Below the pieces are notes generated by a model, which did not search any database, was not told the origin of the DNA, and saw only the letters and a program-made list of their open reading frames with translations. A DNA stretch of 64,000 nt from Stentor coeruleus (Eukaryota > Ciliophora > Heterotrichea > Heterotrichida > Stentoridae): positions 16,409-80,408 of the forward strand of contig MPUH01000214.1 of the NCBI GenBank assembly GCA_001970955.1, read 5' to 3'. Below are positions 30,807 to 41,701 of the stretch, in pieces; the first letter of the stretch is position 1; the number at the start of each line of letters is the position of its first letter. The position numbers and the translations under genes are program-made.

Positions 30807-31762
30807 TTAATATTTATATCCATTTATTATGGGTTATTTATGAAGAGAAATTAGACCATACTGTCAAGAATTCTTAGCAGGAATACAAATGATGATTGTT
30901 TAGACTTTAGGAAATTAAAAAGCCTGAAAGATTTAAAAAAAAAGGTAAAAACACTTAAAGTTATAGGATTATATAAATCAAGGATATAATTGGAGCAGTT
31001 CTTGATTTGTATGTTGCTGATATTATATAAAAGTGTTTAGTTTATACAAATTCACATTATTTTCTTAGTTTAAATTAGATTTGGCCTAACAAAAGCTGAG
31101 ATTTTCAAATGCGCCAATTTCTGGGAAAAAAATAGTGTGAATTGTATGAGTTAGATGTGGAATTGGATAAATAAAAGTAGGTTTAAAGATAGAAATGTTA
31201 AAGGTAGGTAGTTAAAATTGTAAAATCCTAAAAAGTGTTATATCAGGGTATAGCTGACTTTTGGGCGCATTTTTTATTTGTTTAGGAATTTCATTTTAGA
31301 AACAAAATAGGATAGTATGATAAAAAGATTTTTACTTTTGTAAAGTGCCTGATTATCTGAAGTTATTTATTAGATAAATCATTTACAATTTTTGTATGTC
31401 AGATAAAATAAGATATTTATTTGACTATGAATGATTAAATAGATAAAACAAAAAATGTATTAAAAGACTTAAAATAGAGTATTTTATAATAAATTATTTT
31501 GTTTTGATTATAGTTTAAGATAGGATATAAGATTAAAATAGTTAGGGATGATAAGATTATAAGTTGTATAATAAGACTAAGACATAAATGGGAATGATTA
31601 ATATTATTTATTATGAAGTGGATCATAAAACTTAGAATAATTATTATTTATACATACCTATAATGATTCAAGTTAATACTTTTCAGATATAAAAACATAA
31701 AAAACACATCTAAAAAAATCCAATTTATAAACAAATATTAATTCAAATAATCAATCACATGA
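30807..31762. other. Intergenic, AT-rich
   Basis: About 960 bp with no gene seen. A 9-bp inverted pair (aaatgcgcc near 31109, ggcgcattt near 31264) is too short to interpret. Confidence 0.55.
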
Positions 31763-34700
31763 TTATAAAACATCCAAAGTTTCTTTAAAAACATACCCTT
31801 TAGGAGCAGTTTTAATCTGTTCAAGTTTCAAGTAAGCATTTTGATATTTACTAATTTTGTCAAAGTTCCTAATAAACAAATCATGAGTAATACAAGCTTC
31901 TTCTGGATCAGATTTAAAAGGTAGATATTCCATCCACACTTGTATCAGTTCTTCCGAATAATTCAAAGCAATTTTTCCTATAGCCCCAGCAGCACATTCA
32001 GTACATTCTATAAATTCATCAGTAAATGCACAAGGATTTGAAAGAATATTTTTACAAGCTTCAATACATTGATTTTGATGCTTAGCAAATATCTGAGAAT
32101 TACCATAAATTGCCCCAAGACCAATACCATATACAGCACATTGTCTAATATTATGATTTTCATGATAAGCTAGTTTATTAAAAGCTGTAAGAAGCAAAGA
32201 TGAGTCTTGATTAACTAAAAGGTCTCCTGTAAACTCAATATAATCACAAAACAAACATAAACTCGATAAAATCTCATGATCACTAGCTTCTGAATCATAT
32301 AACAACTCGCCAAACAAAGACTGAAAATGGACTTTAAAAAACCCTAGAAATTCATTTTTAAATGATTTCATCAATATCCCAATAAAATCTACTGAGTTCC
32401 TAAGTATCTTAGCATCAATTTCTTCTGATTCTTTTATATTTTCCAACTCTTCACAATATAACTTCCCATTTCCAACCGTGCCAATAAAAACTTTACGTTT
32501 TTTCCCCCTTAAAATCACAGCTTTAATGTTTTCAGATAATACTTCAGCCAAAGCTTGTGCCCCAGTAATTCCAATAAAACTAATATTCTCAGTATTTTTA
32601 CTGATTTTTTTCATAGAAGTAACTAAAGAGCAGACATCTTCTGGGTAAGTGTTGATTCTTTCAGCTAAATTTGTCATAAAATATGGGAATATTGTCAATA
32701 TCATCGCATTTTTTTGTATTGGCTCGCAGATTGTTGGCAAAAAAGTGACGATTTTCAAAGCGAACTTGCGAATTTTTTTGTTTAAAGGGAAAAATACAAG
32801 TTTGTTCATAGTTTCAAGAGTTTCCCCAGCCCAGTTTATATATAATTTTCCAAGTGAAGTTGATAAAATATAAAGAAGTCTGCAGGCTCCAAGTTTTGTT
32901 TCATATGTTCCAGTTGGGATTTCAGTATTTTTATCTTGTATTCCATATATTTCTAAAGACACATCATTGAAAAGCCCTTTTTTAAACTCTAAACTTTCAT
33001 TAAAAATTTCTGTATATTCTCCAGCATTATTTAAAAGCTCTTTAATTATAAGGTCTAGTAAATCTAAATGATTTTGCCCAACTGTTTCTAAGCAACTCAC
33101 AATAACATCTAATAAATTGTTATAATTTTCATTATCAGAAGTAATTAATTGCTTTAATCTTAGCATATCATTTAATATATCTTCAACATTTTTTATATCC
33201 GCACATCTGGCAAAACATCCTAAACAAGTCAGAGCTTGGCTTGTAAAATTATTATTTTCAGGCATGCCATTTAAGAAAAGAGCTCTTAAGCCTGGTAAGA
33301 ATAATGGTAAATATTGACGAAAGCTATCAATTTCTAAGGAAATTGCTGATAATGATTTAAGTACTTCATTTAATATCGACAATGTTGTTGATGGACTAAT
33401 GAAAAAACTACTAAAACAAGTTACAATTTCAGGAAGAAAAGATGTAAATTTCTGGATTTCAAAGTCTTCATCAAGTCCTTTTGTATAGTTTACAATACAA
33501 TTCAAAGCTTGAATTCTAAGTTTTTTAATATTATTTTGTTTAATATTCCCAATAATAATCGATAAAATACTCTGAGAATATGATTTTTGGATTTCTGGGG
33601 CAAAAACTGTACAAAACAAACCAATTGTCGTCAAACAAGCCCAACGGACTCTTGGATGTTCATGACTTGATAAATTTATTAAAATTGTTATATAATTCTC
33701 TAAACAACTTCCTATTGATTTTGCACAATCACTTGATATAAGTCCAAGGGCTAATATCCCAGTATATTTATGTAACCAATGAGCTGCATTAATATGCGCT
33801 TCAATAAGAATAATAAGATGTGGATAAGCAGTTTCAGAAAAAGCTTCAACAATCGTACAAAGAAGTTCTTTACCTAAAGTATGAATATTCTCAGTGGTAT
33901 CAGTCTCAAGTTCAACATCCCAAGCATTCAAATCATTAGCGAATTCTATTTCTGATATAAGTAATAATGATAAAGTTATTGTTTCTTGAATAAAATGAAT
34001 ATTATCTTTTATTATACCAAATGATCTCTGAATAATTGCATGAAGAACTTGTATTGCTGCTAATTTAACATCATAAAATATTGTATTAGTTTTACATATT
34101 CCTGTCATAATCTGAGCTATTTTATCAACTGATCCCAAAACAATCATAGGTGAGTTATCGATAAGTTCAGCCAAAGCTGTCAATGCTGAAGTGGTTTCTT
34201 CAACAGGAAGGTTTTGAAAAAAGTCTAAAATTATAGAAAATGCTTTACGATAATTATCATTTTCGTTAATCCTAGAAAGAACTAAACAAGTTGTCCGACA
34301 AGCTGCAGTTTTAACTTTAACATCATTTGATTGTAAACTATTCCACATAAGTTGGAGTACTGAATCAGCATTTTTATCGATTATCATGATAATATGATTA
34401 TTTTCAGTTGATATTTCAAATAGATATAAAGAAAATAATTGAAGGATTTGTGATGATGAAGAAAGCCAAAAAGTCATTTTAACTAGGATTTCATTAGAAA
34501 AATTCAGAAGATGTGATAATGGGATGAGTATGTCACCAATTTTTTTTAATAAAGATAAAGGACGATTTTCAGAAATTAAAGATATGAGGCTAGATTTGAT
34601 TTGATTGTCTGAGTTTTGAGGTAGTGGGAGAGCTTTTTGGATGAAAAGTCTTCGGAATAGAACTGCTGATAATGAAGATAAGTCTTCTAAAGCACTGGCA

Positions 34701-34834
34701 ATGCAGGAGATTAGTGTGTAGCAGACATTGTCGGATGATTGTGTTAGAAGTGAGTTAAAGGCTGACTCGCCGTAGTCTCGGATTTCGTGATTTTTACTTA
34801 ATATACTTAGCAATATCTTTTGAAATTCTTCCAT
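31763..34834 (-). CDS. Importin-beta family nuclear transport receptor, importin-5 type, 1023 aa
   Basis: One exon, ATG 34834 to TAA. The protein is almost wholly HEAT-repeat-like helices. The N-terminus (MEEFQKILLSILSKNHEIRD, YGESAF, VLFRRLF) matches importin-beta N-terminal repeats, including an LFRR motif that contacts Ran in the family. SSHEHPRVRWACLTTIGLFC followed by FAPEIQKSY and LNCIVNYTKGLDEDF fits importin-5/RanBP5/Kap121 (compare HPRVRYAA..A.GQ..TDFAP). Length (about 1,000-1,100) agrees. These receptors carry ribosomal proteins, histones and other cargo through nuclear pores in a RanGTP-dependent way. An alternative is importin-4 or another HEAT importin; the family call is firm, the subtype somewhat less so. 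Confidence 0.87.
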   Translation of the reverse strand: MEEFQKILLSILSKNHEIRDYGESAFNSLLTQSSDNVCYTLISCIASALEDLSSLSAVLFRRLFIQKALPLPQNSDNQIKSSLISLISENRPLSLLKKIGDILIPLSHLLNFSNEILVKMTFWLSSSSQILQLFSLYLFEISTENNHIIMIIDKNADSVLQLMWNSLQSNDVKVKTAACRTTCLVLSRINENDNYRKAFSIILDFFQNLPVEETTSALTALAELIDNSPMIVLGSVDKIAQIMTGICKTNTIFYDVKLAAIQVLHAIIQRSFGIIKDNIHFIQETITLSLLLISEIEFANDLNAWDVELETDTTENIHTLGKELLCTIVEAFSETAYPHLIILIEAHINAAHWLHKYTGILALGLISSDCAKSIGSCLENYITILINLSSHEHPRVRWACLTTIGLFCTVFAPEIQKSYSQSILSIIIGNIKQNNIKKLRIQALNCIVNYTKGLDEDFEIQKFTSFLPEIVTCFSSFFISPSTTLSILNEVLKSLSAISLEIDSFRQYLPLFLPGLRALFLNGMPENNNFTSQALTCLGCFARCADIKNVEDILNDMLRLKQLITSDNENYNNLLDVIVSCLETVGQNHLDLLDLIIKELLNNAGEYTEIFNESLEFKKGLFNDVSLEIYGIQDKNTEIPTGTYETKLGACRLLYILSTSLGKLYINWAGETLETMNKLVFFPLNKKIRKFALKIVTFLPTICEPIQKNAMILTIFPYFMTNLAERINTYPEDVCSLVTSMKKISKNTENISFIGITGAQALAEVLSENIKAVILRGKKRKVFIGTVGNGKLYCEELENIKESEEIDAKILRNSVDFIGILMKSFKNEFLGFFKVHFQSLFGELLYDSEASDHEILSSLCLFCDYIEFTGDLLVNQDSSLLLTAFNKLAYHENHNIRQCAVYGIGLGAIYGNSQIFAKHQNQCIEACKNILSNPCAFTDEFIECTECAAGAIGKIALNYSEELIQVWMEYLPFKSDPEEACITHDLFIRNFDKISKYQNAYLKLEQIKTAPKGYVFKETLDVL

Positions 34835-35582
34835 TTCCCGCTATTTATAAACCATTTTTCTCATATACGGTTTAAGTAAGGTTTATTAGGGCTCTTTTGG
34901 TTTTGATTAGGTGAAAATTTATATGTTTGCTTTTTTTATATGAAGAGAGAATTTTAGATGTTGGTTGCTGGGAAGATTTGATGAATGCTTTTGGGATATT
35001 GTAAGGGAGAGGAGGTATTTTTTATTAGAGAATGATCTGTGGGAATTTATTATTGATTTTCAGTTGAGTTTATAATTTTTGAATTATGTGTTTTAGTATT
35101 TATTGTATAGATTAGAAAATGGAATATATGTTTAAAAGTTTAGTAAGCAAGTCAAGAATAAGGATATTTTATATTGATTAAATGAAATATAATTATAAAG
35201 GCATAAAAGCGATCAAAAAAAAAAACAAGGAAGGGATAAAATTCAGTAAAATAATAATCGAATAGAGGTAGGTTTTAATTTTTAAAATTTTATAAAAGCT
35301 TAAACCTAACACAATTCTTAAGATAAAATCAATAAAAACAGGTTTAAAAAAAAAGCTTAGCATCACATTTATTTTTTAGTTCCTTAAACTTCATGATCTT
35401 TTCTCTCAGCACATTTATCATAATTTTTCCCTTTGATACTAAATTTTTTTTCTCTATATTTTTAATAGTTTATAGTAATTCTATAACTTTTTCATGAATC
35501 ATTTTGCAAGGTGTTATGATATCACCTTATTTATATTAAGATTTTAAATATCATTTATCAAAGCCTAAAAGATAGTAATATC
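34835..35582. other. Intergenic with short coiled-coil relic
   Basis: Complement 35344-35502 reads MIHEKVIELL, TAA, then TIKNIEKKNLVSKGKIMINV and LREKIMKFKELKNKCDAKLF before the stop, a coiled-coil-like frame broken by a single TAA. No tiny intron fits. Probably a relic; the rest is featureless. Confidence 0.35.
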
Positions 35583-36599
35583 CTAATTCTTATTAGTGAA
35601 ATAATCATTGTCAAGTTTATGGAACCTAGCGTAACCATCTTCAGATCCTGATATGATAATTTCTCCTCTTGGATGTACATCAACACTATGCACAGGACCA
35701 AAATGTCCTTTAAGTGCTCCAACTTCATCTCCATACATCATATTGAAAACAGTGATTTCAAAACCACCTTGCTACATAAAAAGTACATCAGCTTTAGTGA
35801 TTGTAACATCACGAGTTTCTTGTCCTCCACCAATAACAGCATGATATTTCTGATCAGTGACAACCAATGGAGAAATAACAGCTGAATTTAATGGTCTCTG
35901 AGCATTATATGTTCGTACAGTTTTCATAGTAACTGAATCATAAATATTACAAAATGAGTCTCTTGAAGCTGTGATCATAAGTGTAAAATCCATAGAAAAC
36001 CTAATATCAGTAATAGCTTCAAAATGTGGGCTAATCGAATTAATTTTATTCTTAGTTATAACATCAAAAATATCCAAATGCCCTTTAGATGTACCAAGAA
36101 CAATAGTTTTATTCAAATACCCCCAAGCACCTTTTGTATAAGCAACATCAGATCTTACAAGTGTAGTTTTAGTACTGTCAGTATAAGCATTTTCATAAGT
36201 TTTATCTTCAGCTTTCACAGAAAACATCGAGCTTTGGATGATATCAACAATTGTGTTCTTGCTGTAATTGTGGATAAGGAAAAAGCTTCTACTTCCTGTA
36301 GCAAACTCGACTTGTTTCAGTTGATAAGAAGGCAAAATGTTTAACCTGACTCCAGTTTCTACCTCAAAAACAAAAATCCCATTGATTGCTGAGCCTATTA
36401 TTACAATCTTAGAGTCATCGGAAATACTTAAAGATTTGACTGCTCCCTCAGACTTGTATGTGCCTAATCTTTCAACAGGTTCAGTCCAAAAAACAGATAC
36501 TGAGCCATCCAATGAGGCAGTAAAGAACAAATCCCCATCTCTGTTGAATTTAACCACGGATACAGGTCTTGAATGGCAACTTATTACAATAGGTCTCAT
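35583..36599 (-). CDS. EIF3I: Translation initiation factor eIF3 subunit i, 333 aa
   Basis: CDS is complement(35583..35771, 35787..36599). The 15-nt intron gtactttttatgtag (35772-35786) joins VTITKAD to QGGFEITVFNMMYGDEVGAL. Without splicing, a TAG would cut off the last WD repeat. The protein is a WD40 propeller: it starts MRPIVISCHSRPVSVVKFNR like eIF3i (a short MRP/K start followed by HxRxxTxVxFNxxGDLxF). The last blade KGHFGPVHSVDVHPRGEIII, SGSEDGYARFHKLDNDYF is diagnostic (GHFGPINSVAFHPDG...GGEDGYVRIHxFDxxYF). Length (human 325) agrees. eIF3i is part of the eIF3 complex that brings mRNA to the 40S ribosome. Ends TAG. Confidence 0.95.
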
Positions 36600-37589
36600 T
36601 TATTACCACCATATTTATTCTAATATTTAGTATATGAATAAGACCTGAATCAGATAGGGAAATAAAAGCTTGAACTTTATGAGAATATTATAAAAGTTTG
36701 AAGTAGAAGAAATCTTGTAATTTTTTGAAGGTATTATTGTTGAAAATGTTATTTAGGATGATATTTTGAAAGTAATGATTTTTTGAAGAGATTTATGGGA
36801 ATTTTGGGTTTTGATTGAGGAGTTTTTAAAATTACATGTGTATTTAAGAGATAAATTATATGTTTTAAAGGATTTTGTGGATGGGGTATTTTTTGATGGA
36901 AATATGGTTGTGAATTTTAGACTGTAATGCTAGGTATTTGAATTAGGGGATTTTTATATGAGGAAATAATAAGTTGAGATAAATAAGTTGGGCTTATAGG
37001 CTTATGATGAGTATATATATTGGGAAATATTATGAAGCTAATGTGCTGAGATATTCCACAGAAGTACTTGATTGTCTTGATTTAGGAAGGTAATTGATGG
37101 GAAAATATTTTGTGTATGTGCGATTTGCTGTACTTAGAATCTCAAAAAATATCTTGGTGTCTTTGGTCTCCAAGAGAAGCAGGGTATGCTTTCAGGGATA
37201 ATTTTGTTGATTTACTTAGTTATAGTAATAATATAATTATGATAGAATATTTGAATTTAGTTGATTATAATGATAGGATAATTTAGATATAATTTGTACT
37301 ATGTAGTTATGATATCAAGGGCTCATCGACTTGTCATGGAATACTACAAATGTATGCTTAATAATAAATTTATCATCATATGAAGTGCTTAAATCTAGTG
37401 TTTTCAGCAACGTAGAAAGAATAATGAAATTCGATAAAAACCTAAACAAAGATTTCAATATTTCAAATACCTCATAATTAAAGATAAATTTTAGCCAAAA
37501 AGCAGCCTTTCAAGTATTTTATATAAACTCAAAATGTATTAACGTGCATCTTCTCTAAAAATTCCACAATTTATACATAAGAAAGATAA
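36600..37589. other. Intergenic with decayed gene
   Basis: About 1 kb between divergent genes; see the relic at 37004-37286. Nothing else recognised. Confidence 0.5.
37004..37286 (+). pseudogene. Frameshifted relic, possibly Kelch-like
   Basis: Frame one from ATG 37004 reads MMSIYIGKYYEANVLRYSTE, VLDCLDLGR, then TAA. Frame two, open from 37098, reads WENILCMCDLLYLESQKISW, CLWSPREAGYAFRDNFVDLL and on to TAG 37284-37286. The offset would suit a 16-nt intron, but the only candidate, starting gtaattgatggg, ends AA, not AG. The NVLRYST..LDCLDL..W run recalls a Kelch blade. Either a broken gene or one with an unrecognised splice. Low certainty on family. Confidence 0.35.
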
Positions 37590-39105
37590 ATGGCAAACAT
37601 CTCTGAGACATTTTTGAATGCTTGTGAAAGGGGGGACATGCAAACTTTCAAGCATTTACTTAAAAGAGTAAACATCAACGAAAAAAACGAAAATGGCTAT
37701 TCAGGACTAGCTTTGGCAGTAAGAAATGGGTATTTAGACATAGTTTATGAATTGATTCAAGAAGAAGCAGACATAAACTCTGTAAATGAGGTATAAAACC
37801 ACATAGGCTGGCCAAAGTATTTTATTTCTCGCCTGCTGGCACAACAGAGAAGAAATAGTCACAATACTCCTTGGTTCAGGAGCTTTAGTAAATGTCCCAG
37901 ACAATCGAGGATGGACACCATTGATGATCTCAGTTTATCACAATTATTATTCAATAGTACAAATTCTCTTAGATCATGGAGCTGACCCAAATCACAAAGA
38001 TTGCGTAAGGGATAAATAGTTTGGTAAAAAAGCCGCGGAAAGGGCAAAAAGTTCTGAGGTCATAGCTTTGTTACAGAAATTCGAACAGTATAATATCCCT
38101 GAAAAAAGACTAACCCCAAACACACTTGGAAAAATCATGAACTCATCAATTTCTTCAATACAATCTGAAAGTAAACCTGTAAAAAAAAATCTTTACGAGA
38201 CTAAAAAAACTGGGAAACTTCAAGAAGAAGTTGAAAATCATGTAAAAACGCAGACGAGGAAAATCGAAAAAGAACTGTCGAATGAGTGGAGTGAAATATT
38301 AGAGCATTGTTTGAATGAAGAAATTTCCCAAGCTGAAGAGATACTTATTGAAGAAATCGAAGCTTTTGTATTGAAAAATATCCAAGACAATTATGTGAAA
38401 CTTAAAGAAAACTGTATAAATGCAGTTGATGAAGCATATAGAAATAAAGGTTTTAAGGTAACTCCAAGTGAGATTCAGATAAATTTTGTCCCACATTTAT
38501 CTTTGTCACGTAGCGGACGAGGGAAGAGATCAATTGATAAAAAACGTTTGGAATCAGACGATATGTATTTTGATAGCTCATCAACTGATGCAAATGATTT
38601 AAGACTTGAAGTTGTTAAGTATATAGAAAGGTCAATAGAAAACCTGGCGAGTAAATTTGAGAAAGTAAGCCAGGATGTTATTTTGGCAGAAATTCCTCAG
38701 AGGATTATGAAGATGAAGAACTCAATTGCTGCAGAAATACAAGATTTTATTATTGAAACTGGACAACTTATGAAGAAAAACCTTGAACAATTAGCTGAAG
38801 AGAGGGGAAGGGAACTTATGAGAGGGAATCAGGACAAAAGTGAGAGTTTTAAAGAGTCGTTTAGTGGACATATTAAAGAAGAACGTAGTGGCAAGCCGAA
38901 ATACGAAGAAAACTATGAGTTTATAGAAAGTTTGGCTAATAATTACTCAAGTTTCAAAGCAAACACTACAGAAAACCATAATTTATCAGGGAGTTTTACT
39001 AGGGAAAATAAGTTCGTCCCAAAGAAACCTGGAAAAAAGGATGAAAAAGCTCCAATTCCAAGAACAGACGTTTCATCTATATTGCAGCAGTTTTTAAAGA
39101 AGTAA
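37590..39105 (+). CDS. Ankyrin-repeat protein with C-terminal coiled coil, 494 aa
   Basis: CDS is join(37590..37790, 37807..38004, 38020..39105). Two tiny introns: 16 nt gtataaaaccacatag (37791-37806) and 15 nt gtaagggataaatag (38005-38019). Splicing gives four ankyrin-type repeats in the first ~140 residues: GDMQTFKHLLKRVNINEKNE, NGYSGLALAVRNGYLDIVYE, then AGQSILFLACWHNREEIVTI and RGWTPLMISVYHNYYSIVQI ending DHGADPNHKD. The remaining ~350 residues are acidic/basic mixed and helical, with coiled-coil character (KTRKIEKELSNEWSEILEHC) and Ser-rich linkers. Ankyrin repeats bind partner proteins; this one may dock a helical assembly module at the cortex or cilia, which is inference. Its stop lies 17 bp from the convergent GPI8 gene's stop. 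Confidence 0.85.
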
Positions 39106-39122
39106 ATTTTAAAAACATAGTC

Positions 39123-40178
39123 CTAAAATAAGTTAGATATGTAAAAAACCAAAAACCCTACAAAAACTATCAATAATCCACGTATAGGATAGCTTTCTTC
39201 TATATAAGAGACTTCTTGAAATTTAATCTGAGTCTTATGCACAACTTTTTCCCATATTTTCCCTTCACACTCTTTTGCAACAACTTCAATTTTCAAGTCT
39301 TCAGGTTTTTTATAAGAACTTGTTATAAAATCAGCTATAAATATCGCATAACTTTTCTGTTGGGACTTAAACCCAATTTGTGATTTTATAAGACTCATAG
39401 GTAACTGTTTTACTATATTTTCCATGCTCATTTTCTTTATACTTGTAGCATTACGTCCACGAAACAGTTCAGTAAAATGATAAGTGAATTGATCAGTTGT
39501 ACTAAGACCTAAATTAGAATGTTGACCATAACTTTTAGATGGCTGGCCTACAAGACTACTAGAAAGTCCATGAACCCCAGGTAAATCTATATAATCATAA
39601 ATAGAAAATGATTGGCAACTATCAATAAAAATCATAAGTTCCCCAAAGCGTTGTTTATAATACATCTCATATACTATATTGGCAATATCCATTGATTTCA
39701 AAACAAGGGTATCTTGGATTTTATAATAACCATTACCTGCATGACCTGTAAGGTATATAAAAACTTTACTATTTGGCCCTGAGTTAAGCCTTTTTGAATT
39801 TGGAAATGATTCTGAATGTCGACCTGTGAGTAAATTTACTATTGAGTCTGGGTGAACTTCTAGACCACGATAATCAACAAAAACTTCATTCATTAGATTG
39901 TCGGATTTGAAGCCGTCATAAATTTTACCAGGATAGTTGTTTCTTGGGTGGCATTGATGATTTTCTGGGAGCATTAGGATAATATGATCGTCATCAAATC
40001 CATACTTTTTAAGCATTTGGTAGATAAGAAGAGCATTAACAGTATGACGGTAGTTGTAGTAGTATTTCGATGAACTTATGATTACTGCCCAATTATCATC
40101 ACATTTTACAAGAACGATTGCTAGTAGAAAAAACCAAAAGATTGACATTACTTTTTTTATGATTATACTCATAAGCAT
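39123..40178 (-). CDS. GPI8: GPI transamidase catalytic subunit (PIG-K/GPI8), 351 aa
   Basis: One exon. I start at ATG 40178 (MLMSIIIKKVMSIFWFFLLA). The frame continues upstream only through a GTG. A signal peptide is followed by the C13 protease domain: NWAVIISSSKYYYNYRHTVN, MLPENHQCHPRNNYPG, YRGLEVHPDSIVNLLTGRH. Catalytic His lies in YLTGHAGNGYYK (about residue 146) and Cys in FIDSCQSFSIYD (about 188), with the 42-residue spacing of human PIG-K. A C-terminal transmembrane helix (GLLIVFVGFLVFYI) ends the protein. The enzyme cleaves C-terminal signals and attaches GPI anchors in the ER, an essential step for ciliate surface (immobilisation-type) antigens. The GH(G/A)G(N/D)G variant is mild. 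It lies 32 bp downstream of the helicase gene. Confidence 0.94.
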   Translation of the reverse strand: MLMSIIIKKVMSIFWFFLLAIVLVKCDDNWAVIISSSKYYYNYRHTVNALLIYQMLKKYGFDDDHIILMLPENHQCHPRNNYPGKIYDGFKSDNLMNEVFVDYRGLEVHPDSIVNLLTGRHSESFPNSKRLNSGPNSKVFIYLTGHAGNGYYKIQDTLVLKSMDIANIVYEMYYKQRFGELMIFIDSCQSFSIYDYIDLPGVHGLSSSLVGQPSKSYGQHSNLGLSTTDQFTYHFTELFRGRNATSIKKMSMENIVKQLPMSLIKSQIGFKSQQKSYAIFIADFITSSYKKPEDLKIEVVAKECEGKIWEKVVHKTQIKFQEVSYIEESYPIRGLLIVFVGFLVFYISNLF

Positions 40179-40210
40179 TTCAATACACACTTATTATCTA
40201 AAAAATAATA

Positions 40211-41572
40211 TTAATCATCACTACTTTCATTAATATCAACATCTAAAATATTGTGGACTTTTAGTTTTTGTTTATTTTTCGATAAATAAAACTTGAATAC
40301 CGGTTCCCATAATTCTCCAGGTTTGAGTAAATTAGATATCTCATTTTCATTCTGATTAAGGAAAATATGCACATTACCTTTTTTCCCATTCCTCCCAACT
40401 CTTCCTATTCTATTAACAAGTAAACTTGGATTTTTTGGTAAATTATATATAACAACATGGCTAGCATTATATTCAATCCCCCTTGCTGCAATATCAATTG
40501 AAACCAAAACTCTATTTTTCTTAAAAAAATCCATCTGTTCCTCAATTCTCTCTTCTAAATTCATATCTCCCAATAGTATCGATGTCCCAATACCTTTTCC
40601 CATCAAAGAATTTTTAATATCCATGCATCTACTGATATAAGCACCAAATATAACAAATCTGTCATTATAATTTTTCTCAACAATTTCTATCAATTCAGAC
40701 ATACCAGATTGTTTAGTTTCATTCAAATAATAAAACTTAAATACAAGATTTTCAGGGATTTTATTATAGTCATCTGATACTACGAATTTCAAATTATTAA
40801 AATTTTTCTCTAATATCGAAGCAGGACTTGGAGAAAATGCTGAATAAGGGTAAAGAGATCCTGAAAGAATAAAATGTTTTTTATTACAGTGTTCAATAAG
40901 TGAAAATACTCTTGATAATGAATTGGAAAAAGATTTTTCTCTAAATGTTTTTTACTCAAGAATAAGATCCATTTCGTCAATGACTATAGTTTTTGGGTTT
41001 ATGATAGATTCATTTATTGCTATACGATATTCTACTATTTGACTTAATATTGATGGTGTTGATATAAGAATATCTATTACACCCCAATCTATACTAAGGG
41101 CAAGATTATGGAAACTTTGTTGTTTTATACTTTCTTCGTTTATACTATCGTCATTAGTAAAATTTATACTCTTGGCCACTTCAGGAAGACTTGAGTTTGT
41201 CCGACCAATGTTTAGCCATGGGGCTATTAATCTGAAATATTTGTAAATTTCTAAGGATAACTCTTGAGTTGGAACTATTATTAAAGCTCCGTGGTTTGGG
41301 GGCTTGATTTTCGATGTTTGATGAGCTTTGAATAAAGTGTTTAAGGAAGATTCAGTGTAGATGGATGGATTTTTGTTGATATTTAAAGATAGCATTTGAC
41401 TTAAAGCTAATACATATGATAAGCTTTTACCTGAACCAGGCTGACTTAAAATAGCTGTATTTTGTTGATTTAAAATACTTTGCACAGCTTTAGTCTGAAA
41501 ACTTGTCAAACTTTTAACACCCATCCCAGCAGCGTTTTTCAATATTTCAGACCTAAACTGAGTCAAAGACAT
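40211..41572 (-). CDS. Divergent DEAD-box RNA helicase, 448 aa
   Basis: CDS is complement(40211..40940, 40956..41572). The 15-nt intron gtaaaaaacatttag (40941-40955) joins IDEMDLILE to EKSFSNSLSRVFSLIEHC; unspliced, a TAA would split the gene. Q-motif Gln 26, P-loop SQPGSGKS (43-50), PTQEL (Ia), DEMD (199-202, replacing DEAD), SGS in place of SAT, ARGIE (358-362) and NRIGRVGRNG (382-391, with Asn replacing the usual His of HRIGR) are present. The order is right for SF2 helicases but many motifs are altered, so ATP-dependent unwinding is likely but unproven. Substrate unknown. Compare mitochondrial or organellar DEAD-box proteins, which can be this divergent; no clear targeting peptide is seen. 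Confidence 0.87.
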
Positions 41573-41701
41573 TTATTACAAAATCCAATATAAATGGATA
41601 TAATTAATGATGAAAACGATAGGGACAACTGAACGATGATGTTGTAGATGCCTGATATTTATTCATATAATCTTAACTCTAATCTTATAATATTAATAAT
41701 C

